41,307 bases of DNA, taken from contig DWWL01000034.1 of assembly GCA_019119775.1 (NCBI GenBank), positions 1-41,307 of the forward strand. The letters are read 5' to 3'. This DNA is from Candidatus Lachnoclostridium pullistercoris (GTDB lineage Bacteria; Bacillota; Clostridia; Lachnospirales; Lachnospiraceae). The notes below the pieces were generated by a model. The model saw only the letters and a list, made by a program, of their open reading frames with translations, ran no database searches and was not told the DNA's origin. Each line of letters starts with the position of its first letter. Position 1 is the first letter of the stretch. Below, in pieces: positions 1-10,096 of this stretch. A program made the position numbers and the translations under genes.

Positions 1-1255
1 TACCCAGAAGCTTTATGAAATTTGCAAAAAGGAGTGTGAAAATACACACTATATTCAGACACTGGGCGATTTTAATCCTGAATGTGTATGTTCTGTGAGC
101 AGCGTAGGTATAACAGCGGGGGCGTCTACCCCAAATTATATTATCGAGGAGGTTCATACTGTTATGGCAGAAATGAGTTTTGAACAAATGTTGGAGGAAT
201 CGTTGAAGACGATACGCTCAGGAGAGGTCGTTACCGGTAAAGTCATTGACGTGAAAGAGGACGAGATCGTTTTAAATATCGGTTACAAATCTGACGGCAT
301 CATCTCCCGCAGTGAGTATACCACAGATTCCAACCTGGATCTGAGAACGGTGGTTCATGTGGGCGACGACATGGAAGCAAAAGTGATCAAGGTAAACGAC
401 GGCGAAGGCCAGGTAGCTCTTTCCTACCGCAGACTGCAGGCAGAGAAGGGCAACCGCAGACTGGAGGAGGCTTTTGAGAACCACGAGGTTCTGACTGCAA
501 AGGTTTCCCAGGTATTAGACGGCGGACTGAGCGTAAATGTTGAGGAGACCAGAGTGTTTATTCCGGCAAGTCTGGTATCCGATGTGTACGAGAGGGATTT
601 AAGCAAGTACAAAGATCAGGAGATCGAGTTTGTCATCACCGAGTTCAATCCAAGAAGAAGACGGATCATCGGCGACCGCAGACAGCTTTTAGTTGCCAAG
701 AAGGCAGAGATGCAGAAGGAACTGTTTGAGCGCATCCATGTAGGCGACACCGTAGAGGGCGTTGTGAAGAACGTTACGGACTTCGGCGCATTCATCGATC
801 TGGGCGGAGCAGACGGCCTGCTGCACATCTCTGAGATGAGCTGGGGCAGAGTAGAGAGCCCGAAGAAGGTCTTCAAGGCCGGCGACAAGGTAAAAGTTCT
901 GATCAAGGATATCAACGGCGACAAGATCGCTCTGAGCTTAAAGTTCCCGGAGACGAATCCGTGGGTACATGCAGCTGAGAAGTACGCATCCGGCAAGATC
1001 GTGAAGGGCCGCGTAGCCCGCATGACCGACTTCGGCGCGTTTGTAGAGCTGGAGCCCGGCGTGGACGCCCTGCTTCATGTATCCCAGATTTCCAGAAATC
1101 ACGTTGACAAGCCGTCCGACGTTCTGAGCATCGGTCAGGAGATCGAGGCCCAGGTGGTGGATTTCAACGAGGAAGACAAGAAGATCAGCCTGAGCATGAA
1201 GGTTCTTGAGAACCGCGAGGCAAAGGCAGAGGAAGCTCCGGCAGAGCAGGAGTAA
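1..1255 (+). CDS. ispH-rpsA: IspH (HMB-PP reductase) C-terminus fused to four-domain ribosomal protein S1, 5' partial
   Basis: The reading frame is open from base 2 through the left edge, so the gene begins outside the window. The first ~50 visible residues carry the IspH tail: the CENT-like stretch, IQT, and the conserved VGITAGASTP motif followed by IIEEV. IspH makes IPP and DMAPP in the MEP isoprenoid pathway. Without a stop the frame continues into four S1 RNA-binding domains at about nt 221-430, 475-695, 742-945 and 992-1215; the last two have the canonical TDFGAF core. S1 proteins bind mRNA on the 30S subunit. Such IspH-S1 fusions are known in Clostridia. The tail is acidic (AEEAPAEQE), and the stop TAA at 1253 is followed by a terminator. 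A GTG at 95 is not the true start, because it lies inside the IspH motif block. An AGGAGG at 147-152, 11 nt before ATG 164, could permit separate S1 synthesis; that is inference. Confidence 0.93.
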   Translation, partial: TQKLYEICKKECENTHYIQTLGDFNPECVCSVSSVGITAGASTPNYIIEEVHTVMAEMSFEQMLEESLKTIRSGEVVTGKVIDVKEDEIVLNIGYKSDGIISRSEYTTDSNLDLRTVVHVGDDMEAKVIKVNDGEGQVALSYRRLQAEKGNRRLEEAFENHEVLTAKVSQVLDGGLSVNVEETRVFIPASLVSDVYERDLSKYKDQEIEFVITEFNPRRRRIIGDRRQLLVAKKAEMQKELFERIHVGDTVEGVVKNVTDFGAFIDLGGADGLLHISEMSWGRVESPKKVFKAGDKVKVLIKDINGDKIALSLKFPETNPWVHAAEKYASGKIVKGRVARMTDFGAFVELEPGVDALLHVSQISRNHVDKPSDVLSIGQEIEAQVVDFNEEDKKISLSMKVLENREAKAEEAPAEQE

Positions 1256-1285
1256 TCAAAAAATCCAGAGATAAAGAAGAATGAT

Positions 1286-1323
1286 AAAACAGGCAGTCCT
1301 GCGTGAGCGGGGCTGCCTGTTTT
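1286..1323. terminator. Rho-independent terminator, probably bidirectional
   Basis: AAAACAGGCAG (from 1286) pairs with CTGCCTGTTTT (to 1323) around a GC-rich loop. A T-run follows on the plus strand, and the A-run on the left gives a T-run on the minus strand. It sits between the convergent S1 and CYTH genes. Confidence 0.85.
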
Positions 1324-1368
1324 GAAGCTGACGAAATGTTTTTCTGCCGGAAGGCCGGACAGGCACGG

Positions 1369-1815
1369 TCACAGCTGGCTTAGACGGCTGTTCTGGTACT
1401 CGCCGGTGAAGGTGACTTCCCGGCCGAACCACTCCGGCGGAGTGAAGGATTCTGCCGTTTCCTGATCGGGAAATTCCACCTCGGCCAGCACCAGCCCGTC
1501 AAATTTTCCGGAGAAAACGTCCAGCTCGACAGTCAGGCCGGTCCCCTCTAAGGGAATGCGGTAGCGCACTTTTGTCAGGATATTGCCGTCGGCTTTGGCT
1601 AAGAGGTGGCGGTAGGCTTCCTCGGTGAGGGGAAGGTTGTATTCCTCTCTGGCCATCAGCCCCCTGCCTTTGTAGGTGAGATAAAAAGAATCGCCGTCCT
1701 GCCGTACCCGCACCACCGGGTCGGTACAGAGATAAGCCTGCTCAATGGGCCGGGAAGGCCAGGCATCCAAGCCGTCCGGCAGGCGGTCGATCAGATATTT
1801 GCGTTCGATTTCCAT
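1369..1815 (-). CDS. CYTH domain protein (adenylate cyclase IV / thiamine-triphosphatase fold)
   Basis: A 148-residue protein opening with MEIERKYL, the ExExK signature of the CYTH (triphosphate tunnel metalloenzyme) family. Charged residues expected of the tunnel follow: RVR near residue 37, a YKGRG segment near 49, KVRYRIP near 82, and paired acidic residues in ELDVF and LAEVEFPD. Members hydrolyse triphosphates such as thiamine triphosphate or inorganic triphosphate, or cyclise ATP; the exact substrate cannot be told from sequence. The length matches the short single-domain bacterial forms, with no CHAD domain attached. It is monocistronic, convergent with the S1 gene, and has a credible promoter on the minus strand (1846-1874). 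The start is preceded by an AGAAAGGGG ribosome binding site. The plus-strand frames overlapping it are shadows. Confidence 0.85.
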   Translation of the reverse strand: MEIERKYLIDRLPDGLDAWPSRPIEQAYLCTDPVVRVRQDGDSFYLTYKGRGLMAREEYNLPLTEEAYRHLLAKADGNILTKVRYRIPLEGTGLTVELDVFSGKFDGLVLAEVEFPDQETAESFTPPEWFGREVTFTGEYQNSRLSQL

Positions 1816-1845
1816 GGAAACGCCCCTTTCTGCTGTTATGAGGCT

Positions 1846-1874
1846 ATGGTATCACGGCGGAATCATTTTTTCAA
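1846..1874 (-). promoter_or_regulatory. Putative sigma-A promoter of the CYTH gene
   Basis: Read on the minus strand, TTGAAA (1874-1869) is followed by a 17-nt spacer and TACCAT (1851-1846), with a TGA extended -10. It lies about 30 nt upstream of the CYTH start codon. Confidence 0.5.
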
Positions 1875-1975
1875 TGCCGGAGATGGGGAAGCTGATTCTT
1901 GCGGGCAGCGAGCCATACAGACATGCCTGTATATCCTCGGACATGCCTGCAGGTTCATTTGCCGGCTGCCGCGAG

Positions 1976-2011
1976 GTCAAATACCCCGTGCCGGGCGGCG
2001 GAGTATTTGAC
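1976..2011. repeat. Inverted repeat GTCAAATAC / GTATTTGAC overlapping a promoter
   Basis: GTCAAATAC at 1976-1984 is perfectly mirrored by GTATTTGAC at 2003-2011. The match extends to 12 of 13 bases if the neighbouring CCCG/CGGA bases are included. The right arm overlaps the -35 box of the DJ-1-like gene, so it could be an operator. A related TCAAATACTC core recurs at 24373-24441. Confidence 0.6.
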
Positions 2012-2035
2012 TTTTGTCCGGTATTTATATATACT
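2007..2035 (+). promoter_or_regulatory. Sigma-A promoter of the DJ-1-like gene
   Basis: TTGACT at 2007-2012, a 17-nt spacer and TATACT at 2030-2035 make a near-consensus promoter about 40 nt before the start codon at 2079. Confidence 0.75.
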
Positions 2036-2078
2036 TCTGTTATAGGCCGGAAACGGCAGGAGAAAGGAGACAGCTGAT

Positions 2079-2633
2079 ATGGCAAAGATATATGCGTTTA
2101 TGGCCCCCGGAATGGAGGAAGTGGAGTGCCTGGCGGTGGTGGATGTGCTGATCCGCGGAGGCATGGAGGTGAACCTGGTGTCCATCACGGACAGCCTGGA
2201 GGTGACAGGCTCCCATCATGTGACGGTGAAGGCAGACTGCCTGTTGAAGGATGTGGACTGGGAGGGCGGCGACGCTTTCTTTCTGCCCGGCGGACTTCCC
2301 GGAACCACCAATCTGGGAGCCTGCGAGCCTCTCTGTGAGAACCTGGTGAAGGCGTTCCAGGCAGGAAAGCGTCTGGCAGCTATCTGCGCAGGTCCTTCTG
2401 TTCTGGGGGGACTGGGAATCTTAAAGGGCAAGACGGCCACCTGCTTCCCGGGATTTGAGGACAAGCTGACGGGAGCGGAGTACACCAGACAGGGCGTGGT
2501 GACGGACGGCACCGTGACGACAGCCAGAGGTCTGGGCTATGCTCTGGATCTGGGACTGGAGCTTTTGGGACTGCTGGATTCCAGAGAGAACGCAGCCAAA
2601 ATCAAGGCATCCATCCAGTACGATCAGGTGTAA
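2079..2633 (+). CDS. DJ-1/PfpI family protein (YajL-like)
   Basis: 184 residues, the usual length of the DJ-1/ThiJ/PfpI family. The N-terminus has the strand and GMEEVE acidic elbow that places a Glu near the active-site Cys. The nucleophile elbow AAICAGP supplies the reactive Cys at about residue 106. FFLPGGLPG and GFEDKLTGAEY are further family blocks, and TTARGLGYALDLGLELL is the typical C-terminal helix. Family members act as deglycases, glyoxalases or redox-sensing chaperones; which applies here is not visible. The gene has its own promoter and is followed by a terminator-like structure, so it looks monocistronic. The ribosome binding site AGGAGAAAGGAG lies just before ATG 2079. Confidence 0.9.
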   Translation: MAKIYAFMAPGMEEVECLAVVDVLIRGGMEVNLVSITDSLEVTGSHHVTVKADCLLKDVDWEGGDAFFLPGGLPGTTNLGACEPLCENLVKAFQAGKRLAAICAGPSVLGGLGILKGKTATCFPGFEDKLTGAEYTRQGVVTDGTVTTARGLGYALDLGLELLGLLDSRENAAKIKASIQYDQV

Positions 2634-2804
2634 AAAACCTTGCCTCCGTCTGGAAGCAGCCGGACGGGAGAAGATCTGCCGGAAGCGTCTGGGGGATCCT
2701 GACCGGAAGGTCTGGGCGGGAGAGGATCCTGACCTGACCGGAAGCGACCGGTTATGGGCCCCTGCCCGGAGCGGAAAACAGGTATAAAAGGTATAAAATG
2801 GAAG

Positions 2805-2860
2805 AATTCCGGATATCCTGAAAGGGACAGCAGTCCCCGGAAGGGTCTCCGGAATTTTTC
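2805..2860 (+). terminator. Probable terminator of the DJ-1-like gene
   Basis: AATTCCGG at 2805-2812 pairs with CCGGAATT at 2849-2856 around an inner GGGA/TCCC hairpin (2824-2837), and a TTTTT run follows. It is about 170 nt past the stop, so termination could also occur elsewhere. Confidence 0.5.
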
Positions 2861-3004
2861 TGCGCGGCCGGCGGCGCCTGCCCGCAGGGCTGCGGCGGAC
2901 AAAGGGATGGGCCTTTCTCTGGCCGGTCAGTCCCGGCGGCGGAGGGCATCTGCCATTTTTCCTCGTAAAATAAGGGATTTTTGGGTGAAAAAGGCAATTT
3001 CCTA

Positions 3005-3034
3005 TTGATATTTACTAAAGTAGTATGATATAAT
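3005..3034 (+). promoter_or_regulatory. Sigma-A promoter of tig
   Basis: TTGATA at 3005-3010, an 18-nt spacer, and a perfect TATAAT at 3029-3034 with an extended TGA. Transcription should begin near 3041, giving a 60-nt leader before ATG 3101. This argues against the TTG at 3041 as a start codon. Confidence 0.8.
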
Positions 3035-3100
3035 GCAAACTTGAGGTGCAACGCCCGGAAGGAAGGCGGTTCACATATATTGCAAGGAGGAACCCACGAG

Positions 3101-4387
3101 ATGAGTTTACAGGTAGAAAAATTAGAGAAAAACATGGCAAAGCTGACGGTGGAGGTGCCGGCAGAGCAGTTTGTCGAGGCGATCGGCCATGCCTATAAAA
3201 AGAATAAAAGCAGATTCAATGTGCCGGGCTTCAGAAGAGGCAAAGTGCCGCAGGCCATGATCGAGAAAATGTACGGCTCCGAAGTGTTTTACGAGGACGC
3301 GGCAAATGAGGTGATCAGCCGCACCTACGGGGACGCTGCAAAGGAGAGCGGACTGGATATCGTTTCCAGACCTTCCATTGATCTGGTACAGATCGAGAAG
3401 GGAAAGAATTTCATCTATACAGCAGAGGTGGCAGTAAAGCCGGAAGTGACCCTGGGCCAGTACAAGGGCGTAGAGGTTGAGAAGGCAAGCGCCGAAGTGA
3501 CCGATGAGGATGTGGAGAAGGAGTTAAAGAAGGCTCAGGAGCAGAACTCCAGACTGGTGACCGTTGAGGACCGTCCGGTAGCTCAGGGCGACCAGGTAGT
3601 CATCGACTTTGACGGCTACGTGGACGGCAAGAGATTTGACGGCGGACAGAGCGAGGACTATCCGTTAGTGATCGGTTCCCACACCTTTATTGATACCTTT
3701 GAGGATCAGCTGATCGGAAAGAACCTGGGCGAGGAGTGCGAGGTAAATGTAAACTTCCCGCAGGAGTACCACGCAGCTGAGCTGGCAGGAAAGCCCGCTG
3801 TCTTCAAGGTAAAGATCAAAGAGATCAAGTTCAAGGAGCTGCCGGAGTTAAACGATGAGTTTGCCGGAGAGGTTTCCGAGTTTGAGACGTTAGACGAGTA
3901 CAAGGCAGATATCCGCAAGAAGCTGACCGAGACGAAGGAGAAGCAGGCGGCTACGGAGAATGAGAACCGTGTCGTTGAGGCCGTTGTAAAGAACGCTTCT
4001 ATGGAGATCCCGGAGCCGATGATCGACTCTCAGCTGGACAACATGGTAAATGAGTACGCCCGCAACATGCAGAGCCACGGCATTTCTCTGGAGCAGTATA
4101 TGCAGTACACCGGAATGACCGTTGACAAGCTGAAAGAGCAGATGCGTCCTCAGGCCGTGAAGAGAATCGAAACCAGACTGGTGCTGGAGGCCGTTGTGAA
4201 GGCGGAGAACATCCAGGTTGCGGATGAGAAAGTTGACGAGGAGATCGGCAAGATGGCAGCAGCCTACAAGATGGAGCCGGAGAAGTTAAAAGGCTACATG
4301 GGTGAGGCTGAGATCGCCAATATGAAGGAAGACCTTGCTGTTCAGGAGGCTGTAGATTTCCTGGTAGCAGAAGCAAAGTTAGCATAA
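3101..4387 (+). CDS. tig: Trigger factor (ribosome-bound chaperone and peptidyl-prolyl isomerase)
   Basis: 428 residues, normal for the family. The N-terminal ribosome-binding domain carries the signature GFRRGKVP at residues 43-50, the loop that contacts ribosomal protein L23. A central FKBP-type isomerase domain (about 155-245) includes VIDFDGYVDGKRFDGG and the FEDQLIGKNLGEE stretch. The C-terminal helical chaperone arms follow, to about residue 428. The protein binds nascent chains leaving the ribosome in the cytosol. ATG 3101 is chosen because AAGGAGGA lies 8-15 nt before it; the longer frame from TTG 3041 would start at the predicted transcription start. A terminator follows, then clpP, the common Clostridia and Bacilli order, which links folding to degradation. 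Confidence 0.97.
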   Translation: MSLQVEKLEKNMAKLTVEVPAEQFVEAIGHAYKKNKSRFNVPGFRRGKVPQAMIEKMYGSEVFYEDAANEVISRTYGDAAKESGLDIVSRPSIDLVQIEKGKNFIYTAEVAVKPEVTLGQYKGVEVEKASAEVTDEDVEKELKKAQEQNSRLVTVEDRPVAQGDQVVIDFDGYVDGKRFDGGQSEDYPLVIGSHTFIDTFEDQLIGKNLGEECEVNVNFPQEYHAAELAGKPAVFKVKIKEIKFKELPELNDEFAGEVSEFETLDEYKADIRKKLTETKEKQAATENENRVVEAVVKNASMEIPEPMIDSQLDNMVNEYARNMQSHGISLEQYMQYTGMTVDKLKEQMRPQAVKRIETRLVLEAVVKAENIQVADEKVDEEIGKMAAAYKMEPEKLKGYMGEAEIANMKEDLAVQEAVDFLVAEAKLA

Positions 4388-4396
4388 GTTTTTTAC

Positions 4397-4433
4397 GGGC
4401 TGCTGCAGACAGAGCATGTTGTGGCAGCCCTTT
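4397..4433 (+). terminator. Rho-independent terminator after tig
   Basis: GGGCTGC at 4397-4403 pairs with GCAGCCC at 4424-4430, followed by TTTCTCTT. The loop is long and the T-run interrupted, so partial read-through into clpP is likely. Confidence 0.7.
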
Positions 4434-4466
4434 CTCTTCAATAGGAAGAACGGGAGGTAATCAGAA

Positions 4467-5048
4467 ATGAGTTTAGTACCTTATGTCATTGAATCCACCA
4501 GCCGCGGAGAGAGATCCTACGACATCTACTCCAGGCTGTTAAAAGACCGTATTATTTTCCTGGGTGAGGAAGTGACAGATGTGTCCGCCAGCCTGATCGT
4601 GGCACAGCTGCTCTTTCTGGAGTCTGAGGATCCCAGCAAGGATATCAGCCTCTACATCAACAGTCCGGGCGGTTCGGTGACTGCCGGAATGGCTATCTAC
4701 GACACCATGCACTACATCAAGTGCGACGTGTCCACCATCTGCATCGGCATGGCAGCCAGCATGGGTGCGTTCCTCCTGGCGGGAGGGGCGAAGGGCAAGC
4801 GCCTGGCTCTTCCCAATGCGGAAGTGATGATCCATCAGCCGTCCGGCGGAGCGCAGGGCCAGGCCACGGAGATCCAGATCGTGGCGGAGAAGATCCTGCA
4901 GACGAAGAAAAAGCTGAATGAGCTGCTGGCGGCCAACACCGGTCAGCCCTATGAAGTTATTGCCAGAGACACCGAGAGAGATCACTACATGACGGCTGAG
5001 GAGGCTGTGGCCTACGGCCTGATCGACCGGGTGATCACCAGCCGGTAG
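4467..5048 (+). CDS. clpP: ATP-dependent Clp protease proteolytic subunit ClpP
   Basis: 193 residues, standard for the serine peptidase that forms the double-heptamer barrel degrading proteins handed over by ClpX or ClpC. The catalytic triad is visible: Ser98 in GMAASMGAF, His123 in MIHQPSGG and Asp172 in ERDHYM, each one residue offset from the E. coli numbering. The N-terminus MSLVPYVIE begins with the pore-forming loop, and the propeptide is very short. A GGGAGG ribosome binding site lies 8 nt before the ATG. It is followed 84 nt later by clpX, its unfoldase partner. I see no CtsR heptad repeat or CIRCE element upstream, so classical heat-shock control is not evident. Confidence 0.97.
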   Translation: MSLVPYVIESTSRGERSYDIYSRLLKDRIIFLGEEVTDVSASLIVAQLLFLESEDPSKDISLYINSPGGSVTAGMAIYDTMHYIKCDVSTICIGMAASMGAFLLAGGAKGKRLALPNAEVMIHQPSGGAQGQATEIQIVAEKILQTKKKLNELLAANTGQPYEVIARDTERDHYMTAEEAVAYGLIDRVITSR

Positions 5049-5132
5049 GAGACGGTTCCGGCGGGGGTGTGCGCTGCTGCGCCCATTTCCCTGCGCCGGC
5101 AGTTTGAGATTAAAAAGAAGTGAGGTAGCATT

Positions 5133-6434
5133 ATGCCAGTCAGAACAGACGACAAGATACGCTGTTCCTTCTGCGGAAAGACCCAGGATCAGGTGAGAAA
5201 ACTGATCGCGGGATCGGGAAATGTGTACATCTGCGACGAGTGCGTGGATCTGTGCGCCGAGATCCTGGAGGAGGAGCTGGCCGGTCAGGAGGATGACGGC
5301 TTTGATGTGGGCGACATCAATCTGATGAAGCCGAAGGAGATCAAGGAATTTCTGGACGAGTACGTTATCGGCCAGGATGAGGCCAAAAAGGTGCTTTCCG
5401 TTGCTGTTTACAATCACTATAAACGGGTAACTTCCAGAAGAACCATGGATGTGGATGTGCAGAAGAGCAACATTCTCATGCTGGGGCCCACCGGATCAGG
5501 AAAAACCTATCTGGCCCAGACTCTGGCAAAGATCCTGAATGTGCCCTTTGCCATCGCCGACGCCACGGCGCTCACCGAGGCCGGATACGTGGGAGAGGAT
5601 GTGGAGAACATCCTTCTAAAGCTGATCCAGGCAGCGGATTACGATATCAGCCGGGCAGAGTACGGCATTATCTACATTGACGAGATCGACAAGATCACGA
5701 AGAAATCAGAGAATGTGTCCATCACTAGGGATGTGTCCGGCGAGGGCGTACAGCAGGCGCTCTTAAAGATCCTGGAAGGCACGGTGGCCAGCGTTCCGCC
5801 TCAGGGAGGCAGAAAGCACCCCCATCAGGAGCTTCTCCAGATCGACACCACCAATATCCTGTTTATCTGCGGCGGAGCCTTTGACGGTCTGGAGAAGATC
5901 GTGGAGCGGAGGATTTCCACCAGCTCCATCGGCTTTAATGCGGAGATCATGGATAAGAATGAGATGGACATTGACCAGCTGCTGCAGCAGGTTCTGCCGG
6001 AGGATCTGGTGAAGTTCGGACTGATTCCGGAGTTTATCGGCCGCGTGCCCATCACCGTCTCCCTAAACCTTCTGGATCGGGCGGCGCTGGTGAGAATTCT
6101 GACGGAGCCGAAAAATGCTCTGACCAAGCAGTACCAGAAGCTGTTTGAGCTGGACGATGTGAAGCTGGAATTCACGCCGGAAGCCATCGAGCGGATCGCA
6201 GATCTGGCGGTGGAGAGAAAGACGGGAGCCAGGGGACTGCGCTCCATCATGGAGTCTGTGATGATGGATCTGATGTATGAGATTCCGTCTGACAGCTCTG
6301 TGGGAATCTGCACCATCACGAAGGATGTGGTGGACAAGACGGGAAAGCCGGAGATCGTGTACCGCGACACAGCTGTTCCCAGAAAAGCCTTCGGCCAGCG
6401 CCTGAGAAAGGACCGCACCGGAGAGATCGCATAA
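5133..6434 (+). CDS. clpX: ATP-dependent Clp protease ATP-binding subunit ClpX
   Basis: 433 residues. The N-terminal zinc-binding domain has the C4 set Cys11, Cys14, Cys34 and Cys37. Walker A GPTGSGKT is at 118-125, the pore loop GYVGEDVE begins at 151, and Walker B IIYIDEID is at 179-186. RKHPHQE (the RKH pore loop) and the SSIGF segment near 268, which docks into ClpP, follow; sensor 2 is in GARGLRS. The enzyme is a hexameric unfoldase that feeds tagged substrates to ClpP. It sits directly after clpP and before lon. The ribosome binding site is GAAGTGAGG ahead of ATG 5133. Confidence 0.97.
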   Translation: MPVRTDDKIRCSFCGKTQDQVRKLIAGSGNVYICDECVDLCAEILEEELAGQEDDGFDVGDINLMKPKEIKEFLDEYVIGQDEAKKVLSVAVYNHYKRVTSRRTMDVDVQKSNILMLGPTGSGKTYLAQTLAKILNVPFAIADATALTEAGYVGEDVENILLKLIQAADYDISRAEYGIIYIDEIDKITKKSENVSITRDVSGEGVQQALLKILEGTVASVPPQGGRKHPHQELLQIDTTNILFICGGAFDGLEKIVERRISTSSIGFNAEIMDKNEMDIDQLLQQVLPEDLVKFGLIPEFIGRVPITVSLNLLDRAALVRILTEPKNALTKQYQKLFELDDVKLEFTPEAIERIADLAVERKTGARGLRSIMESVMMDLMYEIPSDSSVGICTITKDVVDKTGKPEIVYRDTAVPRKAFGQRLRKDRTGEIA

Positions 6435-6487
6435 GAAGAAACCGCGTAAGGAACTATCATTATAGAAACGTATAGGGACGCATAGAA

Positions 6488-6515
6488 GCGGCCGCAGGAG
6501 AGGCGGCCGCGTAAA
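6488..6515 (+). terminator. GC-rich hairpin after clpX
   Basis: GCGGCCGC at 6488 is repeated at 6503-6510. Each copy is itself palindromic, so the pair can form an 8-bp stem with a 7-nt loop, followed by GTAAAAAG rather than a T-run. It may be a weak terminator or an mRNA-end stabiliser. Confidence 0.4.
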
Positions 6516-6534
6516 AAGAGAATAATCACGCATC

Positions 6535-6557
6535 AAATGGGAGCGCCGCTCCCATTT
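6535..6557 (+). terminator. Rho-independent terminator between clpX and lon
   Basis: AAATGGGAGC (6535-6544) pairs perfectly with GCTCCCATTT (6548-6557) across a 3-nt loop. The T-run is short. Together with the preceding hairpin it probably separates clpX and lon transcripts. Confidence 0.65.
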
Positions 6558-6685
6558 TGCGCATCAGGACCGGCGGCGGGCAAAAGCAGCAGAGCTGCGG
6601 ACTGACCGCGCAGCCGGACAGGACTGGGAAAGAGGAGTTTTCCCTGTCTGAACAGACTTATATATGTACAGAAGGAGGAGACAGA

Positions 6686-8998
<2,313 letters not shown>

Positions 8999-9019
8999 AG
9001 AGAGAGAGGAGAGAGGACA

Positions 9020-9616
9020 ATGATAATCAAAAGCGCAGAGCTGGAAACGGTCTGCGGCATTACCAGCAGGCTGCCGGAGAATGAGCTGCCGGAGTTTGCC
9101 TTTGCCGGGAAGTCCAACGTGGGAAAATCCTCCCTCATCAATGCTCTGATGAACCGGAAATCTCTGGCCAGGACATCCTCCCAGCCGGGAAAGACCCAGA
9201 CCATCAATTTTTATCTGATCAACGGGAATATGTACTATGTGGACCTGCCCGGCTACGGCTACGCGAAGGTCTCCGTGGAGGTGAAGGCCAAATGGGGAAA
9301 GATGATCGAGCGCTATCTGCGGAAGTCAGAGGCGCTGCGGTGCGTGTTTCTCCTCATTGACATCCGCCATGAGCCGTCAGCCAACGACCGGATGATGTAT
9401 GACTGGATTGTGGAGAACGGCTACCATCCGGTGATCATTGCCACAAAGCTGGACAAGATCAAGCGGAGTCAGACGGCAAAGCAGGTGAAGCTGATCCGGG
9501 ATACTCTGGGTATGGAAAAGGACGGAGTGATCATTCCCTTCTCTGCGGAGACGAAGCAGGGGAGAGAGGAGATCTGGGCCTATCTGGAACAGTATCTGGA
9601 GACGCCGGAGGCATAG
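9020..9616 (+). CDS. engB: Ribosome biogenesis GTP-binding protein EngB (YsxC/YihA)
   Basis: 198 residues, the usual length for this small GTPase needed for late 50S subunit assembly. The G motifs are all present: G1 GKSNVGKS at residues 30-37, G2 around KTQTINFY, G3 DLPGYGYAK, G4 TKLDK and G5 FSAE. The LPGYGYA form of G3 is diagnostic of the family. The ribosome binding site GAGAGAGGAGAGAGG precedes ATG 9020. The lon-engB adjacency is common in Firmicutes. A strong terminator follows. Confidence 0.96.
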   Translation: MIIKSAELETVCGITSRLPENELPEFAFAGKSNVGKSSLINALMNRKSLARTSSQPGKTQTINFYLINGNMYYVDLPGYGYAKVSVEVKAKWGKMIERYLRKSEALRCVFLLIDIRHEPSANDRMMYDWIVENGYHPVIIATKLDKIKRSQTAKQVKLIRDTLGMEKDGVIIPFSAETKQGREEIWAYLEQYLETPEA

Positions 9617-9623
9617 AGAGAAA

Positions 9624-9684
9624 GTAAAAAAAGAAGAACCGGGACCGGGGATGGACTGCATCCGGCGGTTTCGGTTCTTTTTTT
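9624..9684. terminator. Bidirectional rho-independent terminator
   Basis: An A-rich run plus AAGAACCG (to 9641) pairs with CGGTTCTTTTTTT (from 9672). T-runs are available on both strands, serving engB on the plus strand and the malic enzyme operon on the minus strand. Confidence 0.85.
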
Positions 9685-9711
9685 GAGTTTTTTCTTTTGA
9701 GTTTTTTCTTA

Positions 9712-10083
9712 TCAAAGCTCCTCGGTCACGGTGCAGGAGCTCTCCTGGCGGGATTGGGCAGCCCCAGCCTCATCTGCTTTTTCCGGCGCCGGCTGGGGAG
9801 TGAACCACTCCATGTCGGCTTTCTGAGAGGAGACAGGCACCGGCCGCTGCTGATCCTGCCGGTCTGTCTGCGCCGGCGGTTCGCCTTTTTTCCCTTCTCC
9901 TGCCTCTTCCCGGCGGCAGGCTGCCGCCGCCTTTTTTAACTGCTCCATCTTCAGGTGGAAGTACACCTGGATGATTCGCACGGAGAGCATGGTGAGGAAG
10001 ACCGGGAGAACAAAATAGAAAAAGCGGAGCCGTTTCCATTTCCGCCATTCCCTTTCAAAGTCCTGGTATAAGCCCTTTTTCAT
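9712..10083 (-). CDS. Hypothetical single-pass membrane protein
   Basis: 123 residues. A basic N-terminus (KRLR) precedes one hydrophobic segment at about residues 21-40 (FFYFVLPVFLTMLSVRIIQV). A Lys/Glu-rich stretch and a low-complexity Pro/Gln/Ser/Ala tail follow. The positive-inside rule suggests a cytosolic N-terminus with the tail outside, or a tail-in orientation if weakly inserted. No catalytic motif or known domain is recognised. It is the last gene of the minus-strand malic enzyme operon, 13 nt after the DUF4364 gene, which supports it being real. The poorly conserved-looking tail limits certainty. Confidence 0.65.
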   Translation of the reverse strand: MKKGLYQDFEREWRKWKRLRFFYFVLPVFLTMLSVRIIQVYFHLKMEQLKKAAAACRREEAGEGKKGEPPAQTDRQDQQRPVPVSSQKADMEWFTPQPAPEKADEAGAAQSRQESSCTVTEEL

Positions 10084-10096
10084 AATATCCCCCCTG

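Larger units (their letters stand above)
2634..3100. other. 467-nt gene-free region between DJ-1-like gene and trigger factor
   Basis: No convincing gene is seen. The left part is GC-rich and internally repetitive: GGATCCTGACC occurs at 2694 and 2724, and CCGGAAG at 2679, 2703 and 2738. A terminator-like hairpin (2805-2860) follows, then a GC-rich stretch that becomes AT-rich near 2955, and the tig promoter at 3005-3034. The frames open through it lack start signals and have unlikely composition. Confidence 0.6.

Noticed and set aside
1606..2085. Open frames on both strands across the CYTH gene and its upstream region
   Set aside because: They overlap a clear CYTH gene or a promoter/repeat region, have no ribosome binding site and no recognisable protein motif.
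3041..3100. TTG 3041 as start of trigger factor
   Set aside because: It falls at the predicted transcription start, and the added residues do not match the family; ATG 3101 has a strong ribosome binding site.
2752..3135. Minus- and plus-strand frames in the tig upstream region
   Set aside because: They run through a terminator-like hairpin and the tig promoter, and their translations are low-complexity and Cys/Pro/Arg-rich, as expected for GC-rich noncoding DNA.
4539..5417. 292-residue minus-strand frame opposite clpP and clpX
   Set aside because: It spans two certain plus-strand genes and the gap between them.
6557..6685. N-terminal extension of Lon
   Set aside because: It begins within a terminator stem and lacks homology; GTG 6686 has AGGAGG at ideal spacing.
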